Source of the DNA: Streptosporangiaceae bacterium
Lineage (GTDB): Bacteria > Actinomycetota > Actinomycetes > Streptosporangiales > Streptosporangiaceae
DNA: 39,502 nt
NCBI GenBank assembly: GCA_019245115.1
Contig: JAFARZ010000366.1
Span: forward strand, 1 to 39,502
Direction: 5' to 3'
Under the pieces are notes generated by a model. That model saw nothing but the letters and a program-made list of their open reading frames with translations. It searched no databases and was not told where the DNA came from. The position numbers and the translations under genes were made by a program. Numbering within the stretch: position 1 is the stretch's first letter; each line of letters begins with the position of its first letter. Shown here piece by piece: positions 1 through 7,729 of this stretch.

Positions 1-195
1 ACATAGCGGGCACATGGACCGGCTATTATGCGGAAGGAAAGGGTCCTCTGGAAGAAAAGGTACCGGAAACCGGCGCCCAATCTTCCACGAAACCCCTTTC
101 TTTCCGCGTTGCGCACCGCAGCCACCGCCACATAACGGTCATATCCCGGCAAAACCGGTGCCCGCCCATGAGACGCCGCAAACTCGATTTGTTTG
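1..195 (+). repeat. Dispersed palindromic repeat, copy A (cut by window edge)
   Basis: Non-coding repeat that also occurs, diverged, at 15231-15490 (inverted) and 26635-26905. Copy A shows a nested hairpin at about 31-107: an outer arm of GGAAGGAAAGGG type pairs with CCCTTTCTTTCC, and an inner arm is built around ACCGGAAACCGG. A conserved tail follows, containing a CATATCCCGGCAAAACCGG-like block at about 150. The first bases (CATAGCGGGCACAT) match the other copies, so the element begins upstream of the window. No transposase is linked, so it could be a MITE-like element or a structured RNA; the sequence alone does not decide. Confidence 0.7.
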
Positions 196-392
196 AAGTG
201 TTGCCTATGATACGGAAAAGTTTCCACGAGCCGGAAAACTACCGCACAAATCTGGGAATCCATGCACGGCAAATCCGCAAATTACCGGAAAGCCAGGGCA
301 GTCGGTGGCGGGCGGGCGTCCCGAAGCGGGGTGTGCGAGGGCTGCGGCCGGCAGGCGGAGGATATGCGGGGGCGTGAGGGCAGAGGTCATGC

Positions 393-441
393 GGGCAGGC
401 GGAGCACACGGGCAGGCGGAGCACACGGGCAGGCGGAGCAC
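393..441. repeat. 17-bp tandem repeat
   Basis: Three head-to-tail copies of GGGCAGGCGGAGCACAC (the third lacks its last two bases), just downstream of the stop codon of the SDR-GNAT gene. Positions 196-392 upstream of it hold no convincing gene and no other clear element. Confidence 0.85.
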
Positions 442-449
442 GGGCGAGG

Positions 450-1784
450 TTAGCGGTCGCGGGACTGCCAGTCGGAGCGGGTGATCTGGTACATCAGCCA
501 TTCGCGGCCGATTTCGGTCAGCTGGCCGGCTTGCGTCCAGCCGGATCGCTGGAACACCGCGCGCATCGGGGCGTTCGCGGGATCCGTCCCGGCTTCGACG
601 ACTTCGGCCGCCGCGTGCTCGAACAGCCATCCGGTCAGCAACGCCAGCGCCTCGGTGCCGTAACCCCGCCCGCGGGCCTCGGGAACCAGGCCGATCCCGA
701 TGTCAAAGGTGCCGGGCGGCAGCTCACGGCCGGGCGGGACGAATGTCTGGATGCGCCCGATGTGCCTTCCGTCTACGTCGATAGCCAGATCGAGCCAGCC
801 ATCCCGCATGTGCCCGGACCGGGCCAGCCGGGCGCGGAAGGCCGCCTCGTCGGCAGGCGGGCCGCCGACCGTCATCGGGTCGGCGGTCAGCATGGCGTGC
901 CACTCCGCATCGATCTCCGCCGGCCGCAGCGGCCGCAACAGCAGCCGCGGCCCGCGGATCCGCACCGGATCCGCGGCCGTCTCCGCCTTGTGCGCGGCCA
1001 GGTAGCGGGCGGGGATCTCGCCGCCGCCGTGGACCGGCAGGTCGACGCCGGTCAGGTAGGCGGCCAGCGGCGACGCGAGATACAGGCAGGCACCGGCGAC
1101 ATCGGACGGCAGCGCCATCCGGCCCATCGGGATGACCTGGGCGACCGAGGCGCCACCGTCCGGACCGTAGAACCCGGCCGACCGCTCGGTCATGATCAAC
1201 CCGGCCGTGATGTGGTTGACCCGGACCTTGGGGGCCCACTCCAGGGCCAGCGCGCGGGTCAGCTGCAGCAGTCCCGCCTTGGCCGCCGCGTAAGGCGCGG
1301 ACTGCGGCTCGGCCTGGTGCGCCGCCACGCTGCCGATGTTGACGATCACGCCGCCCGAGCCCTGGCCCTGCATGACGGCGTTCGCCGGCTGCGCCACGTA
1401 GAAGGGGGCCAGCAGGTTCAGCGCCACGATCTTCTCGACGAAACGCGGCGAGACAGTGGCCGCGTCGGCGGCCGGCGACCCTCCGGCGTTGTTGACCAGC
1501 ACATCCAGCCGGCCGTACGACTCGACCGCGCGAGCGACCACCCCGGCCGCCTGGTCCGGGTCACGCAGGTCCGCGGCGACGAACAGCATCCCCGACGGCA
1601 ACGACTCCGGCTCCCCCCGCGCGCAGACCACCACGCGAGCGCCGGCGGACAGGAACGATTCCGCGATGACCCGGCCGATGCCGCGCGTGCCACCGGTAAC
1701 CAGGACGACGCGGTGGCTGAAGTCGAAAGGCGGCAAGTCCGGGAGCCTTCCCAAGGGGGGCGCGGGGGGAGGGTCCCCCCGCAT
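450..1784 (-). CDS. SDR oxidoreductase fused to GNAT acetyltransferase
   Basis: One uninterrupted 444-residue frame holds two enzymes. Residues about 20-262 are a short-chain dehydrogenase: TGGTRGIG nucleotide-binding loop, NNAGG, VNIGS strand with the catalytic Ser region, and YAAAK catalytic motif. Residues about 275-440 are a GNAT N-acetyltransferase of the RimJ/RimL type, starting RGPRLLLRPLRPAE, with an acetyl-CoA loop around EARGRGYGTEA. SDRs and GNATs are normally separate proteins. The gene lies 30 bp downstream of fadA6 on the same strand, so the SDR half may serve steroid-ring degradation; that is inference. The ATG at 1784 has no clear ribosome site. A TTG at 1736, preceded by GGGAAGG, is an alternative start that would trim the Pro-rich leader. 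Confidence 0.85.
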   Translation of the reverse strand: MRGDPPPAPPLGRLPDLPPFDFSHRVVLVTGGTRGIGRVIAESFLSAGARVVVCARGEPESLPSGMLFVAADLRDPDQAAGVVARAVESYGRLDVLVNNAGGSPAADAATVSPRFVEKIVALNLLAPFYVAQPANAVMQGQGSGGVIVNIGSVAAHQAEPQSAPYAAAKAGLLQLTRALALEWAPKVRVNHITAGLIMTERSAGFYGPDGGASVAQVIPMGRMALPSDVAGACLYLASPLAAYLTGVDLPVHGGGEIPARYLAAHKAETAADPVRIRGPRLLLRPLRPAEIDAEWHAMLTADPMTVGGPPADEAAFRARLARSGHMRDGWLDLAIDVDGRHIGRIQTFVPPGRELPPGTFDIGIGLVPEARGRGYGTEALALLTGWLFEHAAAEVVEAGTDPANAPMRAVFQRSGWTQAGQLTEIGREWLMYQITRSDWQSRDR

Positions 1785-1814
1785 GGAGGGAATCGGAAAG
1801 TGTGGGGAAGCCAG

Positions 1815-2993
1815 TCAGTACGTTCGTTCTAAAAGTCTTTCGATGATTGTGACATTAGCCTGGCCGCCGCCCTCGCACATTGTCTGCAAGCCGTACCGGC
1901 CGCGGGTGCGTTCGAGTTCGTGCAGCAGCGTGGTCATCAGGCGCGCGCCGGTGGCGCCGAGCGGGTGGCCGAGGGCGATCGCGCCGCCGTTCACGTTGAC
2001 CCGGGCGGGGTCGGCGCCGGTCTCGGCGAGCCAGGCCAGCACGACCGGCGCGAACGCCTCGTTGATCTCGATCAGATCGATGTCGTCCAGCCCCAGACCC
2101 GCCCGGGCCAGGCCGAACGAGGTCGCCGGGATCGGCGCGGTCAGCATGAGCAGCGGGTCCGCGCCCCACGCGGACACATGATGAATGCGGGCCCGCGGGG
2201 TCAGGCCGTGCGCGCGCAGACCGGTCTCGCTGACGATCAGCAGTGCGGCGGCGGCGTCGGAAAGCTGGCTGGAGGTGGCGGCGGTGACACGACCCTCGGG
2301 GAGAAGGGCCGGCAGCGAGCGGATCTTGTCCCAGTCGGGGTGGCGCGGGCCTTCGTCGTTCGTGACGCCCTCGACCGGCTCGATCTCGCGGATGAACCGG
2401 CCCTCGGCCTGCGCTCGCAGGGCCTTGTCATGCGAGCCGACCGCGAACTCCTCCATGACCTCGCGTGTAATCGACCATTTCTCCGCGATCGTCTCGGCCG
2501 CGTGGAACTGGGACACCGGCGCGTCGCCGTAGCGGGCCCGCCAGCCCTTCGAGCCGCTGAACGGGTCCGCGTGGCCCAGCGGTCCGGCGGCGGTCATCGC
2601 GTAGGCGATCGGGATCATGCTCATGCTCTGCACGCCGCCGGCGACCACCACGTCGGCGGTCCCGCTGAGCACGGCCTGGGCGGCGAAATGCACGGCCTGC
2701 TGCGACGAGCCGCACTGACGGTCCACGGTGGTGCCAGGAACGTGTTCGGGCAGGCCGGCCGCGAGCCAGGCGGTGCGGGCGATGTCACCGGCCTGCGGGC
2801 CGACGGTGTCGACACAGCCGAAGATCACGTCCTCGACCGCGGCCGGGTCCAGGCCGGTGCGGTTCATCAGCGCGGTCAGCGCCGCGGCGCCGAGGTCGGC
2901 GGGATGCACCTCGGCCAGGCCGCCGCCACGCTTGCCCACGGGAGTGCGGACCGCGCCCACGATGTACGCTTCGGGCACGACAGAGCTTGCCAC
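1815..2993 (-). CDS. fadA6: Acetyl-CoA acyltransferase, FadA6-type thiolase
   Basis: A 392-residue thiolase. The nucleophilic Cys lies in DRQCGSSQQ, followed by NEAFAPV, GHPLGATGAR and the second catalytic Cys in MCEGGGQAN. The wording closely resembles mycobacterial FadA6 from memory (VGKRGG, GNIARTAWLAAGLP-like and RYGLQTMCEGGG blocks). FadA6 acts in the KstR2-controlled pathway that breaks down the steroid C and D rings via HIP-CoA. The gene is divergent from fadD3, and a KstR2 operator sits in the 49-bp gap between them; kstR2 is the next gene along. In mycobacteria fadA6 also neighbours kstR2. The GTG at 2993 is used; GTG at 2978 would give a MPEAY-type start and is possible. No catalytic residue is missing. 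Confidence 0.9.
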   Translation of the reverse strand: MASSVVPEAYIVGAVRTPVGKRGGGLAEVHPADLGAAALTALMNRTGLDPAAVEDVIFGCVDTVGPQAGDIARTAWLAAGLPEHVPGTTVDRQCGSSQQAVHFAAQAVLSGTADVVVAGGVQSMSMIPIAYAMTAAGPLGHADPFSGSKGWRARYGDAPVSQFHAAETIAEKWSITREVMEEFAVGSHDKALRAQAEGRFIREIEPVEGVTNDEGPRHPDWDKIRSLPALLPEGRVTAATSSQLSDAAAALLIVSETGLRAHGLTPRARIHHVSAWGADPLLMLTAPIPATSFGLARAGLGLDDIDLIEINEAFAPVVLAWLAETGADPARVNVNGGAIALGHPLGATGARLMTTLLHELERTRGRYGLQTMCEGGGQANVTIIERLLERTY

Positions 2994-3006
2994 AGTCGGT
3001 TAGCCT

Positions 3007-3020
3007 ACCAAGCGCTTGCT
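3007..3020. promoter_or_regulatory. KstR2 operator between fadA6 and fadD3
   Basis: ACCAAGCGCTTGCT fits the published KstR2 consensus AnCAAGnnCTTGnT at every fixed position. It lies in the divergent promoter region, 14 bp from the fadA6 start and 23 bp from the fadD3 ATG, so one repressor dimer could close both genes. It also overlaps an upstream in-frame TTG (3016), which argues against that codon as the fadD3 start. Confidence 0.9.
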
Positions 3021-3042
3021 TCTTAGCGCTAGAGTGGGCTCC

Positions 3043-4593
3043 ATGCGTGATCCGCGAAGCTCGCTCCGCTCGCCGCGGACGATCCCGGCGCTGGTGGAGC
3101 GGGCGGCCGCCGAGTTCGGCGACCGGGAGGCGCTGGTCGACGGTGATCTGCGGTGGACGTTCAGCGAGCTGGGCGCGCAGGTATACCGGTGCGCCGGCGC
3201 GATGCTGGCTGCCGGTATCGAACCTGGCGACCGGGTGGCGGTGTGGGCGCCGAACGGCCACCGGTTCGTGGTCGCGGCGCTGGGCGCGGTCACGGCGGGC
3301 GCGATCCTGGTGCCGGTCAACACCCGGTTCAAGGGAGACGAGGCCGCCTGGATCCTGGGCAAGAGCCGGGCCCGGCTGCTGCTGGTGGAGAACGGCTTCC
3401 TCGGCAACGACTACGTGGCGATGCTGCGCCAAGCGGGATGGGGCCAGGCGGCACCGGAGCCGCCGGCGACAGTCATCATGCCGGGCGAGGACTGGGAGGG
3501 ATTCCTCGCGACCGGGGTCGGCGCGGATGCGCGGGCGCGGGCCGGACGGGTATCCGAAGACGACATCGCGGACATGTTCTTCACCTCCGGGACGACGGGG
3601 CGGCCGAAAGGGGTGCTGGCCGCGCACGGGCAGAACATCCGCGTCTTCGAGGCGTGGGCGGACGGGGTCGGCCTGCAAAGCGGGGACCGGTACCTGATCG
3701 TGAACCCCATGTTCCACACGTTCGGCTACAAGGCAGGCGTGCTGGCCTGCCTGCTGCGCGGCGCCACGATGGTGTCGCAGCCGGTGTTCGACGTGACGCG
3801 GACGCTGGAGCTGATCGAGGCGGAGAAGATATCGGTGCTGCCCGGCCCGCCGACGCTGTACGCGTCGATCCTCGACCACCCGGCGGCCCGGGACGCCAAC
3901 CTGGAAAGCCTGCGGCTGGCCGTCACCGGCGCGGCGGTCGTCCCGGTACGGCTCATCGAGCGGATGCAGACCGAGCTGTTCAAGCAGGTGGTCATCGCCT
4001 ACGGGCTGACCGAAAGCTGCGGCACCGTCACGGTCGGAGACCCGCGCACCAACCCCGAGCTGATGTCGCGCACCGTCGGGGTGGCCATCGAAGGCACCGA
4101 GGTGCGGACCGCCGGAACCGGCGAGGTCCTGGTGCGCGGCTACAACGTGATGCGCGGCTACTTCGAGGACCCGGAGGCCACCGCAGCGGCGATCGACGAA
4201 GACGGCTGGCTGCACACCGGGGACGTCGGGAGCCTGGACGCGGACGGGAACCTGCGGATCACCGACCGCCTCAAGGACATGTACATAACCGGCGGATTCA
4301 ACGTCTACCCCGCCGAAGTGGAACAGACCATCGCCCGGCATCCGGCGGTGTCCGAGGCGGCGGTCGTCGGCGTTCCGGATCCGGACGAGCGGCTGGGCGA
4401 GGTGGGCCTCGCCTACGTCATCCTCCGGCCGGGGCAGACCGCGACCGAAACCGAGATCATCGGGTTCTGCCGGGAGCGGATGGCCAACTTCAAGGTGCCG
4501 CGGGCGGTACGCGTGGTGCGGGAGCTGCCGAGGAACGCGTCCGGCAAAGTGCTCAAGTACCAGCTGCGAAGCCGTCCAGGAAGACCGACGTGA
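3043..4593 (+). CDS. fadD3: HIP-CoA ligase, FadD3-type acyl-CoA synthetase
   Basis: ANL-superfamily adenylate-forming enzyme of 516 residues from the ATG at 3043. The AMP-binding P-loop reads FTSGTTGRPKG. The FHTFGYKAG block is typical of FadD3. It is followed by YGLTESCG, the hinge region WLHTGDVGSLDADG and RLKDMYITGGFNVYP, and the C-terminal catalytic Lys in ASGKVLKYQ. FadD3 activates the propanoate side chain of HIP, the bicyclic remnant left after removal of sterol rings A and B. Its pairing with fadA6 and kstR2 and the adjacent KstR2 operator support this over a generic fatty-acyl ligase. Its 3' end overlaps the convergent kstR2 by 41 bp. An in-frame TTG at 3016 is rejected because it lies in the operator. 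Confidence 0.9.
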   Translation: MRDPRSSLRSPRTIPALVERAAAEFGDREALVDGDLRWTFSELGAQVYRCAGAMLAAGIEPGDRVAVWAPNGHRFVVAALGAVTAGAILVPVNTRFKGDEAAWILGKSRARLLLVENGFLGNDYVAMLRQAGWGQAAPEPPATVIMPGEDWEGFLATGVGADARARAGRVSEDDIADMFFTSGTTGRPKGVLAAHGQNIRVFEAWADGVGLQSGDRYLIVNPMFHTFGYKAGVLACLLRGATMVSQPVFDVTRTLELIEAEKISVLPGPPTLYASILDHPAARDANLESLRLAVTGAAVVPVRLIERMQTELFKQVVIAYGLTESCGTVTVGDPRTNPELMSRTVGVAIEGTEVRTAGTGEVLVRGYNVMRGYFEDPEATAAAIDEDGWLHTGDVGSLDADGNLRITDRLKDMYITGGFNVYPAEVEQTIARHPAVSEAAVVGVPDPDERLGEVGLAYVILRPGQTATETEIIGFCRERMANFKVPRAVRVVRELPRNASGKVLKYQLRSRPGRPT

Positions 4594-5131
4594 TCTCGCC
4601 GGCGAGCTTCGCGGGCGGGTCCGGGTGGTGCCAGCGCACCGACAGCCACACCGCGTCGCGGATCAGCCGGTAGAACACGCGCGGGTCGATGTCGTCGCGG
4701 AACGCACCGTCGGCGACCCCGCGCTCGATGACCTTCAGCCAGGTTTGCTGGACGTTGGCCGCGGCGGCCAGCACGTCGCCGAACCGCGGCTGCTCGCGCA
4801 GGTACTGGAGCTCGTTCTGGTAGATCGCGGTCGCGTTCGGCTGCTCGTTCGCGACGCGCAGCGAGGCCAGCACCAGGTCGTGCAGGGTCTGCGCGGGGGT
4901 GGTGCCGTGGTCGAGGACCTCGGCGTACTGGGCCTGGATCGCGTCCAGATAACCGGTGAGGATCTCCTCGACGATGGCATCCTTGGACTCAAAATGGTGG
5001 TACAGGCTGCCGGACAGCACGCCGACCGCGTCGGCGATCTCGCGCACGGTGGTGGCGCCGAAGCCCTTGCGGGCGAACATCTCGGCGGCGCTGGCCAGGA
5101 TCAGACCGCGGCGATCCGGCTGTTCACTCAT
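4553..5131 (-). CDS. kstR2: TetR-family repressor KstR2
   Basis: A 192-residue TetR regulator. The N-terminal helix-turn-helix spans about residues 8-55 (SAAEMFARKGFGATTVREIADAV split by the turn, then SGSLYHHFESK). The ligand domain carries YQNELQYL and FYRLIRDAVWLSVRWHHP, features shared with mycobacterial KstR2. KstR2 represses HIP catabolism and is released by HIP-CoA (established for mycobacteria). An operator match at 5148-5161, 17 bp upstream of the ATG, indicates autorepression. The gene is convergent with fadD3 and overlaps its end by 41 bp. The ATG at 5131 begins MSEQPDRR. Confidence 0.9.
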   Translation of the reverse strand: MSEQPDRRGLILASAAEMFARKGFGATTVREIADAVGVLSGSLYHHFESKDAIVEEILTGYLDAIQAQYAEVLDHGTTPAQTLHDLVLASLRVANEQPNATAIYQNELQYLREQPRFGDVLAAAANVQQTWLKVIERGVADGAFRDDIDPRVFYRLIRDAVWLSVRWHHPDPPAKLAGEITSVFLDGFAAGT

Positions 5132-5147
5132 GGGCCCAGGTTAGCGT

Positions 5148-5161
5148 ATCAAGCGCTTGAT
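5148..5161. promoter_or_regulatory. KstR2 operator upstream of kstR2
   Basis: ATCAAGCGCTTGAT is a perfect palindrome matching AnCAAGnnCTTGnT. It lies immediately upstream of kstR2 and about 70 bp upstream of the divergent DUF2127 gene, so it may control both; autorepression is the firmer inference. Confidence 0.9.
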
Positions 5162-5175
5162 AGGTCTTATTGGCA

Positions 5176-5191
5176 GAACGGCGGTGGTTCA
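5176..5191. repeat. AACGGCGGTGG motif, occurrence 1
   Basis: GAACGGCGGTGGTTCA, a 16-bp motif that recurs at 12646-12658 (inverted) and as an inverted pair at 22115-22158. It could be the terminal inverted repeat of a lost insertion sequence, or a regulator site; see findings. Confidence 0.4.
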
Positions 5192-5234
5192 GCGAACTGA
5201 GATACGGTGTTGCCACGGTGGCCTATTGTGGGTC

Positions 5235-6017
5235 GTGGACTGGAGTCTGTTCGGGTGTGCCCGGAAGGGGCACGTCACCTATGAGCCGACCGAACGCGAG
5301 CTGCGCGAGCGGCTGACGGCGCAGACGGCGGGCGGTCCGGCCTGGCGGTGCCTGCGTTGCGCGACGTTCGTGGCCGGCCCGCCGCACGGCCGCGGACCCG
5401 CCGCCGAGGCGCCGCTGGTCAAGCGGGGCAAGGAACTGCGCAGCGCGCTGATCCTGCGGGTGTTCGCGGTAGAGCGGTTCCTGCGTTTCCTGGTGTTCGG
5501 CGCGGCGGCGTACGGGGTCTGGCGGTTCAAATACGACAAGGCCGGCATCCAGCGCGCGTTCAACAACGACCTGCCGGCCATCCGCGCGCTGTACCGGGAC
5601 TTCGGCTTCAACGTGAACCACTCCAAACTGCTCGGGCTGATCCAGCACTCGTTCACGCTCAACTCGCGGACGATCACCTGGCTGGCCCTCGCGCTGGCCG
5701 GGTACGCCCTGATCGAACTGGTCGAAGGCATCGGGCTATGGCTGGAGAAGCGCTGGGGCGAGTACTTCGCGGTCGTGGCCACCTCGGTGTTCCTGCCGTA
5801 TGAGATCTACGACCTGACGGTGAAGGTCACCTGGCTGCGGGTCGGCGCGCTGGTGGTGAACCTGCTGCTGGTCGTGTACCTGGTGTGGAGCCGCCGGCTG
5901 TTCGGCGCGCGCGGGGGCGGCAAGGCCTACGAGGCGCAGCTGCGCGGCGAGTCGGTGATCGAGGTGGAGCAGGCCGCGGCGGCAGCGGCCGCCACCGCTA
6001 CGCGTCCCGGCGCTTGA
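5235..6017 (+). CDS. DUF2127-type membrane protein
   Basis: Membrane protein of 260 residues from the GTG at 5235, giving the family-like start MDWSLFGCARKGH. A Cys pair (WRCLRCATF) lies near residue 40. Several hydrophobic helices follow: around FLRFLVFGAAAYGVWRF, TWLALALAGYALIELVEGIGLW, YFAVVATSVFLP and VGALVVNLLLVVYLVW. These are typical of DUF2127 membrane proteins, whose molecular function is unknown. The C-terminus is cytosolic and Ala-rich. The frame is open upstream to a TTG at 5157, but that codon lies in the KstR2 operator, so the shorter start is preferred. The 3' end overlaps the convergent ABC permease by 20 bp. Confidence 0.8.
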   Translation: MDWSLFGCARKGHVTYEPTERELRERLTAQTAGGPAWRCLRCATFVAGPPHGRGPAAEAPLVKRGKELRSALILRVFAVERFLRFLVFGAAAYGVWRFKYDKAGIQRAFNNDLPAIRALYRDFGFNVNHSKLLGLIQHSFTLNSRTITWLALALAGYALIELVEGIGLWLEKRWGEYFAVVATSVFLPYEIYDLTVKVTWLRVGALVVNLLLVVYLVWSRRLFGARGGGKAYEAQLRGESVIEVEQAAAAAAATATRPGA

Positions 6018-6777
6018 TCAGCAGCCCGGCGACGATCAGCGCCACGGCCGGCCACGCGATCAGGACCACGAAGGACAGAGCCGGGGAGAAGAAGTTGACG
6101 GACGGGTGCGGGTTCACCAGCTGGCTGGCGGCGAGCACCGGGGTGAACCGGCCGATCCGGTGGTTCCACGGCGAGGGCAGGGTGGCGAACAGCAGCGGGA
6201 GATAGATCACCGCCGGCAACGCCGCCACCGAGCCCGCCGTGTGCCTGATGATCGCGCCCAGCCCGAGGCCCAGCAGGGTGACGGCACTCAGGCAGAAGCC
6301 GCCCGCCAGCACCGCCCTCAGCACCCCAGGCTGCGACAGGGATATGGCGTTGGTACCGCCGGACAGGATCGTCTGGGTCATGAAGAACGCGACGAAAGCC
6401 AGCAGCTCACCGACGATGAGCGTGACCGCGCCCGCGACGCCGGCCTTGGCGGCGAGCACCGCCAGCCGCTGCGGCACCGCGGTGAACGTGGTGCGGATCT
6501 GGCCGCTGCCGCACTCGGCGGTGAAGGTGAGCAGCCCCAGGATGCCGAGCGCCAGCACCGGGTATTCCAGCCAGGCGAGGAATATCGACGCGACCGGATC
6601 GAGCGACAATCCGCCGCCGCCGACATTCGAGTTGGCGATGGCGGTGATGACGCTACCGCCGAGCGCCGTGACGGCCGCGATCAGCAGCGTCCAGTAGGTC
6701 GAACGGACCGAGCGGAACTTGGTCCACTCGAACAGGAGCACATCCCGGGTGCGGACCGCGATCGACGGCGCGGTCAC
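5998..6777 (-). CDS. ABC transporter permease (ABC-2 type)
   Basis: Integral membrane protein of 259 residues with about six hydrophobic helices, among them YWTLLIAAVTALGGSVI, AVTLIVGELLAFVAFFM, LLGLGLGAIIRH and LSFVVLIAWPAVALIVAGLL. The start codon overlaps the stop of the ATPase gene by 4 bp (ATGA at 6774-6777), so the two are translationally coupled and form one transporter. An ABC-2 permease plus a DrrA/CcmA-like ATPase usually exports drugs, lipids or lantibiotics in actinomycetes; the substrate here is unknown. Confidence 0.85.
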   Translation of the reverse strand: MTAPSIAVRTRDVLLFEWTKFRSVRSTYWTLLIAAVTALGGSVITAIANSNVGGGGLSLDPVASIFLAWLEYPVLALGILGLLTFTAECGSGQIRTTFTAVPQRLAVLAAKAGVAGAVTLIVGELLAFVAFFMTQTILSGGTNAISLSQPGVLRAVLAGGFCLSAVTLLGLGLGAIIRHTAGSVAALPAVIYLPLLFATLPSPWNHRIGRFTPVLAASQLVNPHPSVNFFSPALSFVVLIAWPAVALIVAGLLIKRRDA

Positions 6778-7691
6778 GGTCCTGGCTCCAGGCCGGCCCG
6801 GTACTCCACGCTGTCCCGGGTGATGTCCATGTAGGCCTCCTCGAGCGAGGCGCGGCGCGGCGTCAGCTCGTGCACGGCGATGCGATGTTCCAGTGCGAGA
6901 TCCCCGATGGCGGGGGCGTCCATGCCGGTCACCGCGAGACCGCCATCATTGTCGCGGGCCACACCGGCGCCTCGGGCGATGAGCAGTCCGGCGAGCTCAT
7001 CGGCGCGGGGCGACCTGACCAGGACGTCCTTGCGAGTACTGGACTCCGTCAGCTCGGTCAGGGTGGTGTCGGCGAGCAGCTTGCCGCGCCCGATGATGAT
7101 CAGCCGGTCGGCGGTCAGCGCCATCTCGCTCATCAGGTGGCTGGAGACGAACACCGTGCGGCCCTCACGGGCCAGCGCCTTGAACAGCTCGCGGAGCCAG
7201 TGCACGCCCTCGGGATCCAGTCCGTTGACCGGCTCGTCGAAGATGAGCACGGGCGGATCACCGAGCAGCGCGCCGGCGATACCGAGCCGCTGCTTCATGC
7301 CGAGCGAATACCCTTTGACCCGCTTGCGGGCCACGGTCTCAAGGCCGGTGAGCCGCAGTACTTCGGCGACGCGCTGCTTGGCGATCCCGTTGCTGTGCGC
7401 GATCGACAGCAGGTGGAACCAGCCGGTCCGCCCGGGATGCATGGCGTTCGCGTCCAGCAGCGACCCGACCTCGCGCAGCGGGCGGACTATCCCCTGATAT
7501 CGCCGCCCGCCGACGAGCGCCGAGCCGGAGCTGGGCGCGTCGAGCCCGAGAATGACCCGCATGGTGGTGGTCTTGCCCGCGCCGTTAGGCCCCAGGAAAC
7601 CCGTCACGTGTCCTGGACGGACCATGAAGCTCAGGTCGTCCACCGCGGTGAGGCGGCCGAAGCGCTTGACGAGCCGCTCCACCGCAATCAT
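6774..7691 (-). CDS. ABC transporter ATP-binding protein
   Basis: A 305-residue nucleotide-binding subunit. Walker A is GPNGAGKTTT (about residues 34-43), the signature loop is YSLGMKQRLG, Walker B is LIFDEPVNGLDPEG, and the switch His lies in VFVSSHLMSEM. The extra C-terminal region of about 80 residues is typical of ATPases paired with ABC-2 permeases. It precedes the permease with a 4-bp overlap. The lipoprotein gene ends 38 bp upstream on the same strand, so all three may be one transcript. Confidence 0.9.
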   Translation of the reverse strand: MIAVERLVKRFGRLTAVDDLSFMVRPGHVTGFLGPNGAGKTTTMRVILGLDAPSSGSALVGGRRYQGIVRPLREVGSLLDANAMHPGRTGWFHLLSIAHSNGIAKQRVAEVLRLTGLETVARKRVKGYSLGMKQRLGIAGALLGDPPVLIFDEPVNGLDPEGVHWLRELFKALAREGRTVFVSSHLMSEMALTADRLIIIGRGKLLADTTLTELTESSTRKDVLVRSPRADELAGLLIARGAGVARDNDGGLAVTGMDAPAIGDLALEHRIAVHELTPRRASLEEAYMDITRDSVEYRAGLEPGP

Positions 7692-7729
7692 CCGGCCAGA
7701 CTAGCGGCTATGCGCTAGATCATGAGGGT

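Noticed and set aside
531..1832. Long plus-strand frame of 433 codons opposite the SDR-GNAT gene
   Set aside because: Its product is Arg/Gly/Asp-rich without motifs, while the minus strand carries clear SDR and GNAT motifs; it is a GC-driven shadow.
3016..3042. Upstream TTG start for fadD3
   Set aside because: It overlaps the KstR2 operator, and the ATG at 3043 gives the natural N-terminus.
2785..4341. Long minus-strand frame of 518 codons opposite fadD3
   Set aside because: No motif is present and the plus strand encodes an intact ligase; it is a shadow frame.
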